DNA of 64,000 nucleotides, from assembly GCA_041736465.1 (NCBI GenBank), contig JBGSTO010000266.1:21497-85496 (forward strand). The letters run 5' to 3'. This DNA comes from JAJUJL01 sp041736465. GTDB lineage: Bacteria > Chloroflexota > Anaerolineae > Anaerolineales > UBA4823. The notes beneath the pieces were generated by a model, which saw only the letters and a program-made list of their open reading frames with translations, was not told where the DNA came from and did not search any database. Position numbers and translations under genes: made by a program. This document shows, piece by piece, positions 25,431-33,535 of this stretch. How positions within the stretch are numbered: the first letter of the stretch is position 1; each line of letters opens with the position of its first letter.

Positions 25431-25783
25431 CCAGCCCCTTCCAGATCGAACCATTCATCCTGTGGGTCGAACGCCGGAATAGCGACCAGCGCCACGCGCA
25501 GCTTGCCCACTGCACGGTGGCGGCAGCCCGGTTCGATCATCACCACGCTCATCGGTCGAACCGGCACCTGCTCGCCATCCAGCTCCATATACCCTTCACC
25601 CTCCAGAATCAGGTAAATTTCACTCAATTTCTGGTGGTAGTGAACCTGGGCGTCCTCTTCAACGTCAAGCAGATGTACGGTTGCTGTTTCGTTCCCCGGG
25701 ACTAAAAAGGCGCGCCGGGTAAAGCCGCACGGGCAGCGCACCGGTGCCAGCTCATCCAGTTGAGATATTCGGTAGCCAGTCAT
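25427..25783 (-). CDS. Small cupin-domain protein
   Basis: A 118-residue single-domain cupin. Motif 1 is HYHQKLSEIYLILEGEGYMELDGE (metal ligands His, His, Glu in HYHQKLSE) and motif 2 is PGCRHRAVGKLRVALVAIPAF with a histidine. The fold binds a divalent metal and may act as an isomerase, oxygenase or sensor of a small polar molecule. It lies 15 bases after the ABC ATPase and overlaps the permease gene. In sugar-acid clusters such cupins often serve as accessory isomerases (KdgF-like), which would suit the uronate theme, but the sequence does not settle this. Confidence 0.85.
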   Translation of the reverse strand: MTGYRISQLDELAPVRCPCGFTRRAFLVPGNETATVHLLDVEEDAQVHYHQKLSEIYLILEGEGYMELDGEQVPVRPMSVVMIEPGCRHRAVGKLRVALVAIPAFDPQDEWFDLEGAG

Positions 25784-25798
25784 CTGATTTTTCCTGGA

Positions 25799-26575
25799 TC
25801 AATCCAAAGCCAATACACCACTCGCCTGGAAGATCTTGCGAATGTGCCCGGTGTAATCGTTAAATCGATCCGGCAGGCGGTCCAGCCGGCGAGGGCGCGG
25901 CAGGTCGATGTCAATGATTTCCACGATGCGACCCGGTCTCGGGCTCATTACCACCACGCGGTCAGCCAGGAGCACAGCTTCAGGGATGCTGTGTGTGATT
26001 AACAGCACAGTCTTTCGCTTTTCCATCCACAAGTGCTGTATGTCCATCGAAATTTGCTCACGCGTCAGTGCATCCAGCGCGCCGAAAGGCTCATCCATCA
26101 ACAGTAGAGGCGGGTCATGCACCAGCGCACGGCAGATCGAAACACGCTGCCTCATACCACCGGACAATTCATACGGCTTCTTATGCTCGAATCCATCCAG
26201 GCCAGTAGCCGTGAGCAGCTCCATAGCCTTGGGCATATAGTGAGCGCGATCCAGGCCGCGAATTTCAATCTGCAGCATCACATTAGAAAGCACATCGCGC
26301 CAATCCAGGAGCACAGCATCCTGGAAAATGATGCCCAGATCAGTCTGAGGCCGGTCCACTTTCTTACCTGCAATCGTGATCGTGCCGCCGGTATAAGGCA
26401 CCAATCCTGCCAGCATCTTCAGGATCGTGGTTTTGCCGCACCCACTGGGACCGACCACGGCAATAAACTGAGACTGTTCGATATCAAAACTTACTTCCTC
26501 AACCGCGAAGATAGCGTCTTCTTTGGTCTGATAAACTTTTTCGACATTTTGAATGCGAATATATGGTTCGTTCAT
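25799..26575 (-). CDS. ABC transporter ATPase, nitrate/taurine/thiamine-precursor class
   Basis: A 258-residue ATPase of the SsuB/TauB/ThiZ type. Walker A is GPSGCGKTT, the Q-loop region is GIIFQDAVLLDWRDVLSNV, the signature is LSGGMRQRVSICRA, Walker B is LLLMDEPFGALD and the switch region is LLITHSIPEAVLLADRV. The Q-loop wording with LLDWRDV is characteristic of NMT1/THI5-linked ATPases. It is separated from the binding-protein gene by 138 bases carrying a 22-bp stem-loop. It is the third component of the importer encoded by this and the two genes upstream. Confidence 0.9.
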   Translation of the reverse strand: MNEPYIRIQNVEKVYQTKEDAIFAVEEVSFDIEQSQFIAVVGPSGCGKTTILKMLAGLVPYTGGTITIAGKKVDRPQTDLGIIFQDAVLLDWRDVLSNVMLQIEIRGLDRAHYMPKAMELLTATGLDGFEHKKPYELSGGMRQRVSICRALVHDPPLLLMDEPFGALDALTREQISMDIQHLWMEKRKTVLLITHSIPEAVLLADRVVVMSPRPGRIVEIIDIDLPRPRRLDRLPDRFNDYTGHIRKIFQASGVLALD

Positions 26576-26641
26576 AATTCTCCGTGCCGGTAGATCATCG
26601 GTTCAATTCTTCTTCCTGATCGACAAGCGTATAGCTCCAGG

Positions 26642-26688
26642 AGGGTGATTGTTTGGTGCGGGTTTCACCCGCACCAAACAATCACCCT
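26642..26688. repeat. Perfect 22-bp inverted repeat between binding protein and ATPase genes
   Basis: Arms 26642-26663 and 26667-26688 pair without mismatch around a 3-base loop. It lies directly after the solute-binding protein stop on the minus strand. No T-run follows. The position is classic for a stem that protects the upstream mRNA segment and gives more binding protein than ATPase. Confidence 0.8.
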
Positions 26689-26713
26689 GTCTTCTAAAAT
26701 CTTCGCACTGAAC

Positions 26714-27757
26714 CTAAGGCGTATAAGGCGGCTCAGCGATGTATTCGTTGGTGAAGAAGGCGTTGATATCCTCTTCGGGTTTGAAGCCGGCATACTGAGC
26801 CAGCACGTCCTGTGTGGCGGTCCAATCATCAGGGGCTGACCAGCCGATTGGTTTGCCTTCACTGTTGGGTGTGTGCAGCAGGGTCAAGGAGCCGTTGATC
26901 TCATCCAGAGAGAGCGCCTCATCGAACGCAGACGCGTACTTGGGGAAGATGGCAGCAGCTTCTTCAGGGTGCTCGAACGTGTACTGCCAGGCGCGCTGTG
27001 AGGCGCGCACGAACTTGCGGATGATCTCAGGGTTCTGCTGGGCATAGAAATTGTTCACCACGATGGCGCTGGACAGGGTATTTACCTGGCAGATGTCCAC
27101 CAGCTTGCTCCAGGTCATATCGATGCCGGTTACTTTTTCCATGCGCAGCGGTTGGTCAACGAAGTAGCCCAAGAAGGTATCCGACTGTCCTTCCAATACG
27201 GAGGTCTCTTTCGCAGCCGGGTTCGCTACCTGGATCAGGTTGATCTGGTCTTTGGAGATGTTATTCTTGCCCAGGCAGGCATCCAGGATCGCCAAGCTGG
27301 CGTCGCCCGCGGTGATAGCAATGCTCGAGCCAGGCACCTTATCGATCGAGGTGATCAGGTTGGCATGATCGCCGCGCTGGATGAAGGACATCGGGCTGGA
27401 TTGCAGTGTTACAGCCACAGCCTTTACAGGCACGCCAGCCGCGACGCCGCGCATCATGGTTGCCGAGTCAGCATAACCGATGGGGTTGGTGCCATTGCCG
27501 ATCAACTTGACGACCGTGGCGGAGCCAGAGCCTTCCAGGATGGTTACGTCCAGGCCTTCTTCTTTATAGAAGCCCTTCTCCACACCCAGGAAGAACGGGG
27601 CATGCTCGCCGTACAGTGTCCAGTTCAGGCGAAACTCGATTTTGATCATTTCCTCTGCTTCTTCTGCCTGGGGAGCGGCGGGTTGTTGGGCGCAGCCTGC
27701 CAGGATCGAGACAAGCAAAGCAATGATCATCAGGCGGAACAGGTTGTTCTTATTCAT
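26714..27757 (-). CDS. ABC transporter solute-binding lipoprotein, NMT1/THI5-like
   Basis: A 347-residue lipoprotein (signal peptide ending in SILAGCAQQ, lipobox cysteine near residue 22). The mature part has the SsuA/ThiY fold signature: FRLNWTLYGEHAPFFLGVEKGFYKEEGLDV, then VVKLIGNGTNPIGYADS and GVPVKAVA. It would capture a small organic ligand (a sulfonate, pyrimidine, nitrile or aromatic acid) for the permease at 27883 and the ATPase at 25799. The start codon at 27757 follows AGGAGAG. A short leader frame with a strong Shine-Dalgarno site lies just upstream (27783-27842). No TPP riboswitch is seen, so a thiamine-precursor role is not supported. Confidence 0.9.
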   Translation of the reverse strand: MNKNNLFRLMIIALLVSILAGCAQQPAAPQAEEAEEMIKIEFRLNWTLYGEHAPFFLGVEKGFYKEEGLDVTILEGSGSATVVKLIGNGTNPIGYADSATMMRGVAAGVPVKAVAVTLQSSPMSFIQRGDHANLITSIDKVPGSSIAITAGDASLAILDACLGKNNISKDQINLIQVANPAAKETSVLEGQSDTFLGYFVDQPLRMEKVTGIDMTWSKLVDICQVNTLSSAIVVNNFYAQQNPEIIRKFVRASQRAWQYTFEHPEEAAAIFPKYASAFDEALSLDEINGSLTLLHTPNSEGKPIGWSAPDDWTATQDVLAQYAGFKPEEDINAFFTNEYIAEPPYTP

Positions 27758-27782
27758 CTATCTACTCTCCTATGCGTAAAGT

Positions 27783-27842
27783 TTAGTGTTGAGCTGCACA
27801 CACATCGACCAGGTACTGAATTAACTGCTCTGCTACCTTCAC
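27783..27842 (-). CDS. Possible 19-residue leader peptide upstream of the binding protein gene
   Basis: A GTG-started frame of 19 codons ending 25 bases before the binding-protein ATG. It is preceded by two very strong purine-rich Shine-Dalgarno blocks (AGGAGGAG and AAGGAGG, 27843-27860 region). The peptide reads VKVAEQLIQYLVDVCAAQH, similar to the first helix of thiamine-diphosphate enzymes, so it could be a gene remnant instead. A translated leader could raise expression of the downstream binding protein. Small size makes the call tentative. Confidence 0.35.
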   Translation of the reverse strand: MKVAEQLIQYLVDVCAAQH

Positions 27843-27882
27843 CTCCTTTCTCCTCCTGTACTACGCAGCCGGATTGATCCAG

Positions 27883-28722
27883 CTACATGGTACCGTGCTC
27901 CTGTTCTCCAGCGCGGCGGGAGACATGCCACGGAATCATGAAGTGCTCCAGGATTTCAATCGCATAAAACAGAATCAACCCGAGCGCAGTCAGCACCACG
28001 ATCGCAGCGAACAGTAGCGCAGTCTGCAAGTTCGAATTGGCAACCAACAAGATATACCCCAACCCGCGATCGGCGCCCACAAATTCGCCCACAACTGCGC
28101 CAACCACTGCTAGCGTCGCGGCGACCTTCAAGCCGCTAAAAAGATACGGCAGGCTGGTTGGCAGACGAAATTGTGTAAAGATTTGATAGCGGCTGGCGCC
28201 CATTGAGCGCGCCAGGTCGATCATTTCCAAAGAGATCGAACGCAAGCCAACCGCGGTATCGATCACAATCGGAAAAAAGGAAATCAAGAAAGCTACCAGC
28301 ACCTTGGGCATTGTGCCAACGCCGAACCAAACCAGAAACAGCGGTGCGATGGCGATCTTGGGGACGGTTTGAAAGAAAAGTAGTATCGGGGTGATGAAAC
28401 GGTCGAAGGTATTCGAGGAGGTGATGCCGATCGCCAGGGGAACGCCAATCACTACCGCCAGCACATAGCCCAGGATCATTTCATATCCCGTTACCAGGCC
28501 ATTGGACTGCAAAGAATCCCATTCATCCACCAGCGTGCGCGCAATCTCGGTTGGTCTGGGCAGCAGATAGGATGGCAGGTCGAATACATTCACCGCAATC
28601 TCCCAGATCAACAAAAATCCGAAAATGCCGATCACCGGCAAGGCCCGGAGCCGCCACTCTTCCTTGGTATCGCTGGCGACTTTGTTTTTTCGAGCCAGTG
28701 CATGTCTTTCAGATTGTTCCAT
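27883..28722 (-). CDS. ABC transporter permease, SsuC/TauC/ThiX class
   Basis: A 279-residue membrane permease with six predicted helices. The EAA motif segment reads LARSMGASRYQIFTQFRLPTSLPYLFSGLKVAATLAVVGAVVGEFVGA, typical of the nitrate/taurine family. ATG at 28722 lies 3 bases after the stop of the enolase-superfamily gene, so transporter and enzyme are co-transcribed. The gene order permease, binding protein, ATPase is collinear with the cupin and NCS1-like genes downstream. Confidence 0.9.
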   Translation of the reverse strand: MEQSERHALARKNKVASDTKEEWRLRALPVIGIFGFLLIWEIAVNVFDLPSYLLPRPTEIARTLVDEWDSLQSNGLVTGYEMILGYVLAVVIGVPLAIGITSSNTFDRFITPILLFFQTVPKIAIAPLFLVWFGVGTMPKVLVAFLISFFPIVIDTAVGLRSISLEMIDLARSMGASRYQIFTQFRLPTSLPYLFSGLKVAATLAVVGAVVGEFVGADRGLGYILLVANSNLQTALLFAAIVVLTALGLILFYAIEILEHFMIPWHVSRRAGEQEHGTM

Positions 28723-28725
28723 CGA

Positions 28726-30213
28726 TTAGATCCTTTCGTTTAATGAAAATTGCGCCGAAACTTCATCGAGCGTCTCAAATCGCCAATCTTCCAGCGGGGT
28801 AAACCAATCTCGCGGGTCAAAAATGATATCCAAACCAAATGGCGCTCTGGTCAGGCTTTCTAAGTTTACTTTTCCGTTCTTGTGCAGCACCTGCGCAAAG
28901 CCGCGGGCGCCGGCCCGGTAAAGATCGGGGTGAGCCGTACACATCAGCCTTTGTAAATCTGCTGGAAATTCGCTCATCCCGGAAAAATAGTGGTGCCCAT
29001 TGCGCTCAACATGGCTGATGCCCAGCACTGCCATCACCGCAAGGTCCTGAAGCAGCGCAACTGGCCCCACATTGACCAGATCTTCACCGCTCAAGATCAA
29101 CGTCCGCCCCGGCTGTGTGCGGCGTAAAGACTCCAACAAACAGGCATTGGCAATACCTTTGAATACGCCTTTGCAGTTCTTGTGACTGGTTCCGTTGTAG
29201 CCAAGATGCAGGGCGATCTTCACGCTTTCAGGCAAAGAATCGGATTCATCAATAATCATCGCAGGCCGGTCTCGCCATTGGCTGAAAGCCAGACGAATAT
29301 CTTCGCCCAGGGCGCGGCTGCGATGCAGCGGCTGTTCTACGTACAGGATGGAGCTGCGCAGGCTGTTCAGTTCCGGAGTGTCCAGCAGGGCGCACCAGAA
29401 ATCCTTGAATTGGTCGGGATGCTCGAACTGCTCGTTGCCATCCAGCGTGGTGGCATAGCCCTGCGGGCATTCCTGCTCCAGGAGTAAGGCAATGCGGTGC
29501 AGCCTTTCGAAGTCTGCTTCGCGTTCCCCGCTTAGCTTGATCTTGAAATATGTAAGGCCATAGGTACGGATGGCTGATTGGAGCGATACCGGCAGCCCGT
29601 CGTTTGGGTAAGAATCAGCAGACAGTTCCTCATCCAGCACAGGATCGGACAACCCGATGGTATGGCGCACAGCGGTTTGCGCTAACGGTTGTGCTGGCAG
29701 CAAGCTGCTCAATGCGCTGCTGGACAGCGAAACGTGCAGCTCAGCCAGTCGCAGTCCTAAGGATCCATCTCTTAGCAGTTGGTGAAATGGCTGCCCTCTT
29801 GAGCGGCAGAATGCATCGATCAATGCCCGCTCTACCAGGCTGGCGCCAAAGCTCCACAGCAGCGGTGGCGTCTTGCTCTGCTGTGCCCATGTGCGCAGCG
29901 CACTGTAAATGTGCTGCCACAGATCAAACGGAGTCGGCTCCCACCCTGCCTGCAGCGCTGCCTGGCAGGCGAATTGGATGACCGCGAGCATTTCTTCGAC
30001 ATCCTGCCGGTAGCTTGTGTCTGGATCCTTGGTAAACCATTTGGGGATCAGGCTGTCGGCCGCGCTGCCGGCAGACAGGCGACCATCCACCAGGCACTCC
30101 AAACGCAAGAACAGGTGAGGCACCGCTTTCAGCTCGGCAATGCCGTAGCGAAACGGGATTCGGCTGTGCAGGTTATGTACGAACAGGCGGGCAGACTCAA
30201 CTTTTACAGTCAT
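28726..30213 (-). CDS. Enolase-superfamily protein, divergent long variant
   Basis: A 495-residue relative of the protein at 19323-20807 in size and architecture. It has a KxK motif in TYFKIKLSGE (near residue 220), metal-ligand blocks TLDGNEQF, YVEQPLHR and IIDESDS, and the distal lysine in TSHKNCKGV. Two such long forms in one cluster suggest duplicated, diverged catalysts that act on related substrates. It ends 3 bases before the ABC permease gene and begins 21 bases after the regular-length paralogue. The reaction is unknown; acid-sugar dehydration or epimerisation is the family expectation. Confidence 0.75.
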   Translation of the reverse strand: MTVKVESARLFVHNLHSRIPFRYGIAELKAVPHLFLRLECLVDGRLSAGSAADSLIPKWFTKDPDTSYRQDVEEMLAVIQFACQAALQAGWEPTPFDLWQHIYSALRTWAQQSKTPPLLWSFGASLVERALIDAFCRSRGQPFHQLLRDGSLGLRLAELHVSLSSSALSSLLPAQPLAQTAVRHTIGLSDPVLDEELSADSYPNDGLPVSLQSAIRTYGLTYFKIKLSGEREADFERLHRIALLLEQECPQGYATTLDGNEQFEHPDQFKDFWCALLDTPELNSLRSSILYVEQPLHRSRALGEDIRLAFSQWRDRPAMIIDESDSLPESVKIALHLGYNGTSHKNCKGVFKGIANACLLESLRRTQPGRTLILSGEDLVNVGPVALLQDLAVMAVLGISHVERNGHHYFSGMSEFPADLQRLMCTAHPDLYRAGARGFAQVLHKNGKVNLESLTRAPFGLDIIFDPRDWFTPLEDWRFETLDEVSAQFSLNERI

Positions 30214-30233
30214 CGAGCATCCAGGTTCGCACG

Positions 30234-31370
30234 CTATCCGTTCGCGGCGACCTCCAGGCAGGCTTCAGCGCGTTCATCCAGAGACAAACCCAATCCGGGA
30301 GCATCGGGCAGTTTCAGCATATCCCCTTGTGGGCGCAGTTGATCGCCCGCCAGGCTGTCGCCCAGGAACTGCGGGCCATTGAGGGCACATGGCTTCTCAA
30401 GTCCAGCCCAGGAATACAAATGCAGTGCGGCTGCCAGCGATAGATCCGGATCTGTCAGGCCCGACCCCAGCACACCCAGCCCATTTTCACGAGCAATCTC
30501 CACGATGCGCCGAGCGGCCCACAGACCTGCCGAACGAGCTGGTTTGAGGGTGACGCCATCCAGCATTCCTAAAGCAATAAATTCCTCGAACTCCACCGGC
30601 GAGATGATGCCTTCATCCATGTACACCGGTACTGCTCCCAAACGCTTCAGCGCCTGGTATCCACGGATCCGGTTTGGCGGCAGAGGCGACTCCAGCACCT
30701 GCACGCCTGCATCTGCCAGGCGCGGCAGGATTTCCAATGCCGTATCCACGCTGTAGCCCGTGTTGGCATCCGTCCATAAAAATGTTCCGGGAAAACTGCG
30801 CCTTACCAGGCCCACCAGTTGCAGATCATATTCAGGAGTTTGCGGCGGTCCAACCTTGATATTGAAATTGCTAAAACCGCGCTGCCGCGCCTGTTCCATT
30901 TGCTGCTCTGCCTGCTCCAGAGTGGGAGCATTCAAAGTCCAATTGAGCTGGATGGATGAGAGCCTGGCGCCGCCGAGCAAGTCAGCGGCACGCTTGCCCA
31001 ATTGCCTACCGGTTAAATCGTAGCAAGCCAGGTCTATCGCCGCTTTGCTCAGCGGCATCCCGGTCGAAAACGCCGGGCGGATGGCATAATTCATGCGCCG
31101 GTGGATTTCCTCCATGTCAGCCGGGTTGGCCCCTACTATCACTGGTGCTAAATAGTTGCACAGTGTAGTTTCAACTGATTCGCTGGTTTCATACGTCCAG
31201 GTAGGCACCGGCACAGCCTGTCCCCAACCTTGATTGCCATCCTCGTCGGTCAGGCGAACAAGTATAGAAGGCCGCCGAACGATGCCATCTGCGCCTGGTT
31301 TGAAGAACTTAAACGCGCCCACAAAAGAATAATCGAAACGACCAACTTCCACTCGTATGATCTGGCTCAT
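30234..31370 (-). CDS. Mandelate racemase/muconate lactonizing enzyme family protein
   Basis: A 378-residue protein of canonical length. The capping domain (about 1-130) leads into a barrel with NFNIKVGPP (catalytic lysine region), metal ligands in LWTDANTGYS, VLESPLPP and YMDEGI, and LKPARSAGLW at the seventh strand. The single Lys in NIKVG rather than KxK places it near the MLE and L-talarate/mandelate-like subgroups, and the reaction could be racemisation, cycloisomerisation or dehydration. It follows the MtaA-like methyltransferase gene by 7 bases. Confidence 0.85.
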   Translation of the reverse strand: MSQIIRVEVGRFDYSFVGAFKFFKPGADGIVRRPSILVRLTDEDGNQGWGQAVPVPTWTYETSESVETTLCNYLAPVIVGANPADMEEIHRRMNYAIRPAFSTGMPLSKAAIDLACYDLTGRQLGKRAADLLGGARLSSIQLNWTLNAPTLEQAEQQMEQARQRGFSNFNIKVGPPQTPEYDLQLVGLVRRSFPGTFLWTDANTGYSVDTALEILPRLADAGVQVLESPLPPNRIRGYQALKRLGAVPVYMDEGIISPVEFEEFIALGMLDGVTLKPARSAGLWAARRIVEIARENGLGVLGSGLTDPDLSLAAALHLYSWAGLEKPCALNGPQFLGDSLAGDQLRPQGDMLKLPDAPGLGLSLDERAEACLEVAANG

Positions 31371-31377
31371 ACTCGCC

Positions 31378-32409
31378 TCACACTACCTGACTTTTTGTTT
31401 GGGATGCCTGCCGCCATGCTTCGGCAGCTTGTTTCATGGCGCGAATGTTCTCCAAAGGAGTGTATGGCGCCATAGCACAGCCCGGATTCAACACGTCCAC
31501 GCCGCGCTGCAGGCAATCCATGGACGACCGGTATACATCCTCTGGTGTACCATTCAGCAGAACCTTCACCGTGGGCACATATCCCACCATTGCCACCTTG
31601 CCTTTAAGAGATTGGCTGGCAGTGGTAATATCCACGCCCTCATCGAAGCTGTAAGCGCTGGCGCCGGTCTCGGCAATGAAAGGCGTGTGCCGGGTAGATT
31701 TTCCGCAGATATGGAGTATCGTCGGAGCCTTCACCCCCGAGCATAAAATTCTATGGTAAGGAGCAATAAAATCTCGGTATGTGCCGGGTGAGATCAGATC
31801 CCCAGAACACGATGCCTCACCCAGTGTGATCGCATCCGCCCCGGCATCGACCTGTGCGTTGGCGTAGCGCACGGCCAGCGGTGTCAGCGCCTGCATAATG
31901 CGGTGCACATAGTCCGGGTCGGTGATCAGCCAGATGAGGAAGTTGCTGAAACCAAAAAGCTTGGCCGCCATTGAAAATGGGCCAACGATCGAGGAAACGA
32001 CTGGCACCTCGCCGTCATAACGTTTGCGCAGATCTGAAATCGCCCTGAGCACTACGGGTACCCGGCCGCGATCGAAGAAATCATCTGGAATATCCAGCTC
32101 ATCGGGATGAGAGAATGGATGTGCTGTTTCAGTAGGGAGTGTGTCGATTGTGCGAAAATCGATAGGAGCGCCCAGGGCTTCGACTTCAATGGTCATGCAG
32201 AATGGTAGTTTGATGCACTCGATTCCGGTATATAACCAGATTGTTTCTGCCAATCCAGCCAGCATCTGAGCGTTGTGGTGCGCTTCGGGCCAGTGGATGC
32301 CGCTGCGCTCCATCATCTCAACCGTAATGCCGGTAGCAATCGAAGTAACCGGAGGGCGGTCAACCGGTTTGAAGCTTAACGCTGCCAGAAATCTCTGCTT
32401 GGCATTCAT
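31378..32409 (-). CDS. MtaA/CmuA-type methyltransferase of the UroD superfamily
   Basis: A 343-residue barrel protein. The zinc-thiolate methyl-transfer site is conserved: His233 and Cys235 in ILHICGKS and Cys311 in LNPGCAMAPYTP, matching the HxC(n)C ligands of methylcobamide:thiol methyltransferases MtaA, MtbA and CmuA. The N-terminus MNAKQRFLAALSFKPVDRPPV is also typical. Such enzymes move a methyl group between a corrinoid protein and a thiol or tetrahydrofolate, but no corrinoid-protein gene occurs in the window. It is the first gene after LacI in the LacI block. It might instead work with a corrinoid protein encoded elsewhere, or on a non-corrinoid substrate. Confidence 0.85.
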   Translation of the reverse strand: MNAKQRFLAALSFKPVDRPPVTSIATGITVEMMERSGIHWPEAHHNAQMLAGLAETIWLYTGIECIKLPFCMTIEVEALGAPIDFRTIDTLPTETAHPFSHPDELDIPDDFFDRGRVPVVLRAISDLRKRYDGEVPVVSSIVGPFSMAAKLFGFSNFLIWLITDPDYVHRIMQALTPLAVRYANAQVDAGADAITLGEASCSGDLISPGTYRDFIAPYHRILCSGVKAPTILHICGKSTRHTPFIAETGASAYSFDEGVDITTASQSLKGKVAMVGYVPTVKVLLNGTPEDVYRSSMDCLQRGVDVLNPGCAMAPYTPLENIRAMKQAAEAWRQASQTKSQVV

Positions 32410-32464
32410 TTCATCGGCCCAGGTCTATTGTTTATACAGAATGTCGATTCAGCCATTTGATAGC

Positions 32465-33481
32465 TCATCTTTCGACCTGTGAAGGCGCGCTCTGCCGCAC
32501 GACCAGCTCGGGGCGGATGACGATCGTATTTTCGTGGTGGTTGGAGTGTTGAATTTGTTTGAGCAGCAAACCCATCGCCTGGGAGCCCAGTTCGAAGCGA
32601 TCCACCCTGCAGGTAGTAAGCGATGGGGTCACCCAGGCCGCGATGGGAATATCATCATAACCAACCACCGCCACATCCTCCGGAACCCGCACACCTGCCT
32701 GCTTACAGATTTGCAGCGCGCTGACTGCCACCAGGTCGTTATGACAAACCAGGGCATCCAGATCAGGGTATCTGGAAAACAAATGCTGGATCGCTTCCGC
32801 CGCCTCTTCCTGAATAGGCCGGCAGTGGTACACCAATCCCGCATCATATCGCAGCCCATGATGATCCAGCGCACGCTGGTAGCCTGCCAGACGCTGCTGG
32901 CTGGACAGGGAAACCAATGGGCCGGCGACCACGCCGATCCGGCGGCGCCCCCCACGCAGCAAGTGCTCCACCACCTGCTCCCCGCCGTGGGCGTCATCGA
33001 TTAACACGGTACCAACATTTGCTACAGGCAGCTGGCGTGATACCAGTACGACCGCAGGAAAGCGTTCAACTGCGGCGCACAGTTCATCATCCGGCAAGCG
33101 TGAGCTGCATAAGATCAGCCCATCGATCATTTTCTCTTCAAGCGAGGCCAGGACTGACTTCTCCTGCTCGGAGTCTTCATTGGTGTTGCACAGAAAAACG
33201 CTATATCCTTTTGAGTATGCCTGGCTTTCTACGCCGCTGACCAGTCCTGAGAAGAAGGGATTATCAATATCCGGAATCACCAAACCCAGGGTAGTTGTGT
33301 GCTGGGTTACCAGGCTGCGCGCGATGCTGCTGGGTCTGTAACCCAATTCATCGATAATCGCCAACACCTTCTCCCGGGTAGACTCGCTCACATCTTCTTT
33401 GTGATTGACCACGCGGGATACCGTCATCAGGGATACACCGGCGCGGTGAGCAACTTCGGTCATGGTGATTCTTTGTGCCAT
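32465..33481 (-). CDS. LacI-family transcriptional regulator
   Basis: A 338-residue regulator. The N-terminal helix-turn-helix is MTEVAHRAGVSLMTVSRVVNHKEDVS with a hinge helix YRPSSIARSL. The periplasmic-binding-like effector domain follows (LGLVIPDIDNPFFSGLVSGVE to VVGYDDIPIAAWVTPSLTTCR). ATG at 33481 follows GAGGAG, and a longer frame would place 50 extra residues across a consensus promoter and is rejected. It sits at the head of a 17-gene collinear run, and its promoter region carries operator-like repeats, so autoregulation and control of the downstream catabolic genes are likely. The inducer is presumably a sugar acid or intermediate. Confidence 0.93.
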   Translation of the reverse strand: MAQRITMTEVAHRAGVSLMTVSRVVNHKEDVSESTREKVLAIIDELGYRPSSIARSLVTQHTTTLGLVIPDIDNPFFSGLVSGVESQAYSKGYSVFLCNTNEDSEQEKSVLASLEEKMIDGLILCSSRLPDDELCAAVERFPAVVLVSRQLPVANVGTVLIDDAHGGEQVVEHLLRGGRRRIGVVAGPLVSLSSQQRLAGYQRALDHHGLRYDAGLVYHCRPIQEEAAEAIQHLFSRYPDLDALVCHNDLVAVSALQICKQAGVRVPEDVAVVGYDDIPIAAWVTPSLTTCRVDRFELGSQAMGLLLKQIQHSNHHENTIVIRPELVVRQSAPSQVER

Positions 33482-33496
33482 GAGCTCCTCAAGGCT

Positions 33497-33530
33497 GTTA
33501 GCGATACCGTTATCGTTATCGTTAGCGCTC
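33497..33530. promoter_or_regulatory. Operator-like repeats at the lacI promoter
   Basis: GATACCGTTATC (33503-33514, an imperfect palindrome) is followed by a second TTATC unit at 33516-33520 and GTTAGCGCT (33521-33529). The segment immediately follows the -10 element on the minus strand. CG-centred repeats of this type are usual for LacI-family operators, and their overlap with the predicted start of transcription suggests repression. Confidence 0.55.
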
Positions 33531-33535
33531 ACAGT

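Noticed and set aside
26642..26688. Full transcription terminator after the binding protein gene
   Set aside because: No T-tract follows on either relevant strand, and the downstream ATPase is needed by the same transporter.
27758..27882. TPP riboswitch upstream of the NMT1/THI5-like binding protein
   Set aside because: The conserved CTGAGA and ACCTGATCTGGATAATGCC-type blocks are absent; only the short leader frame is present.
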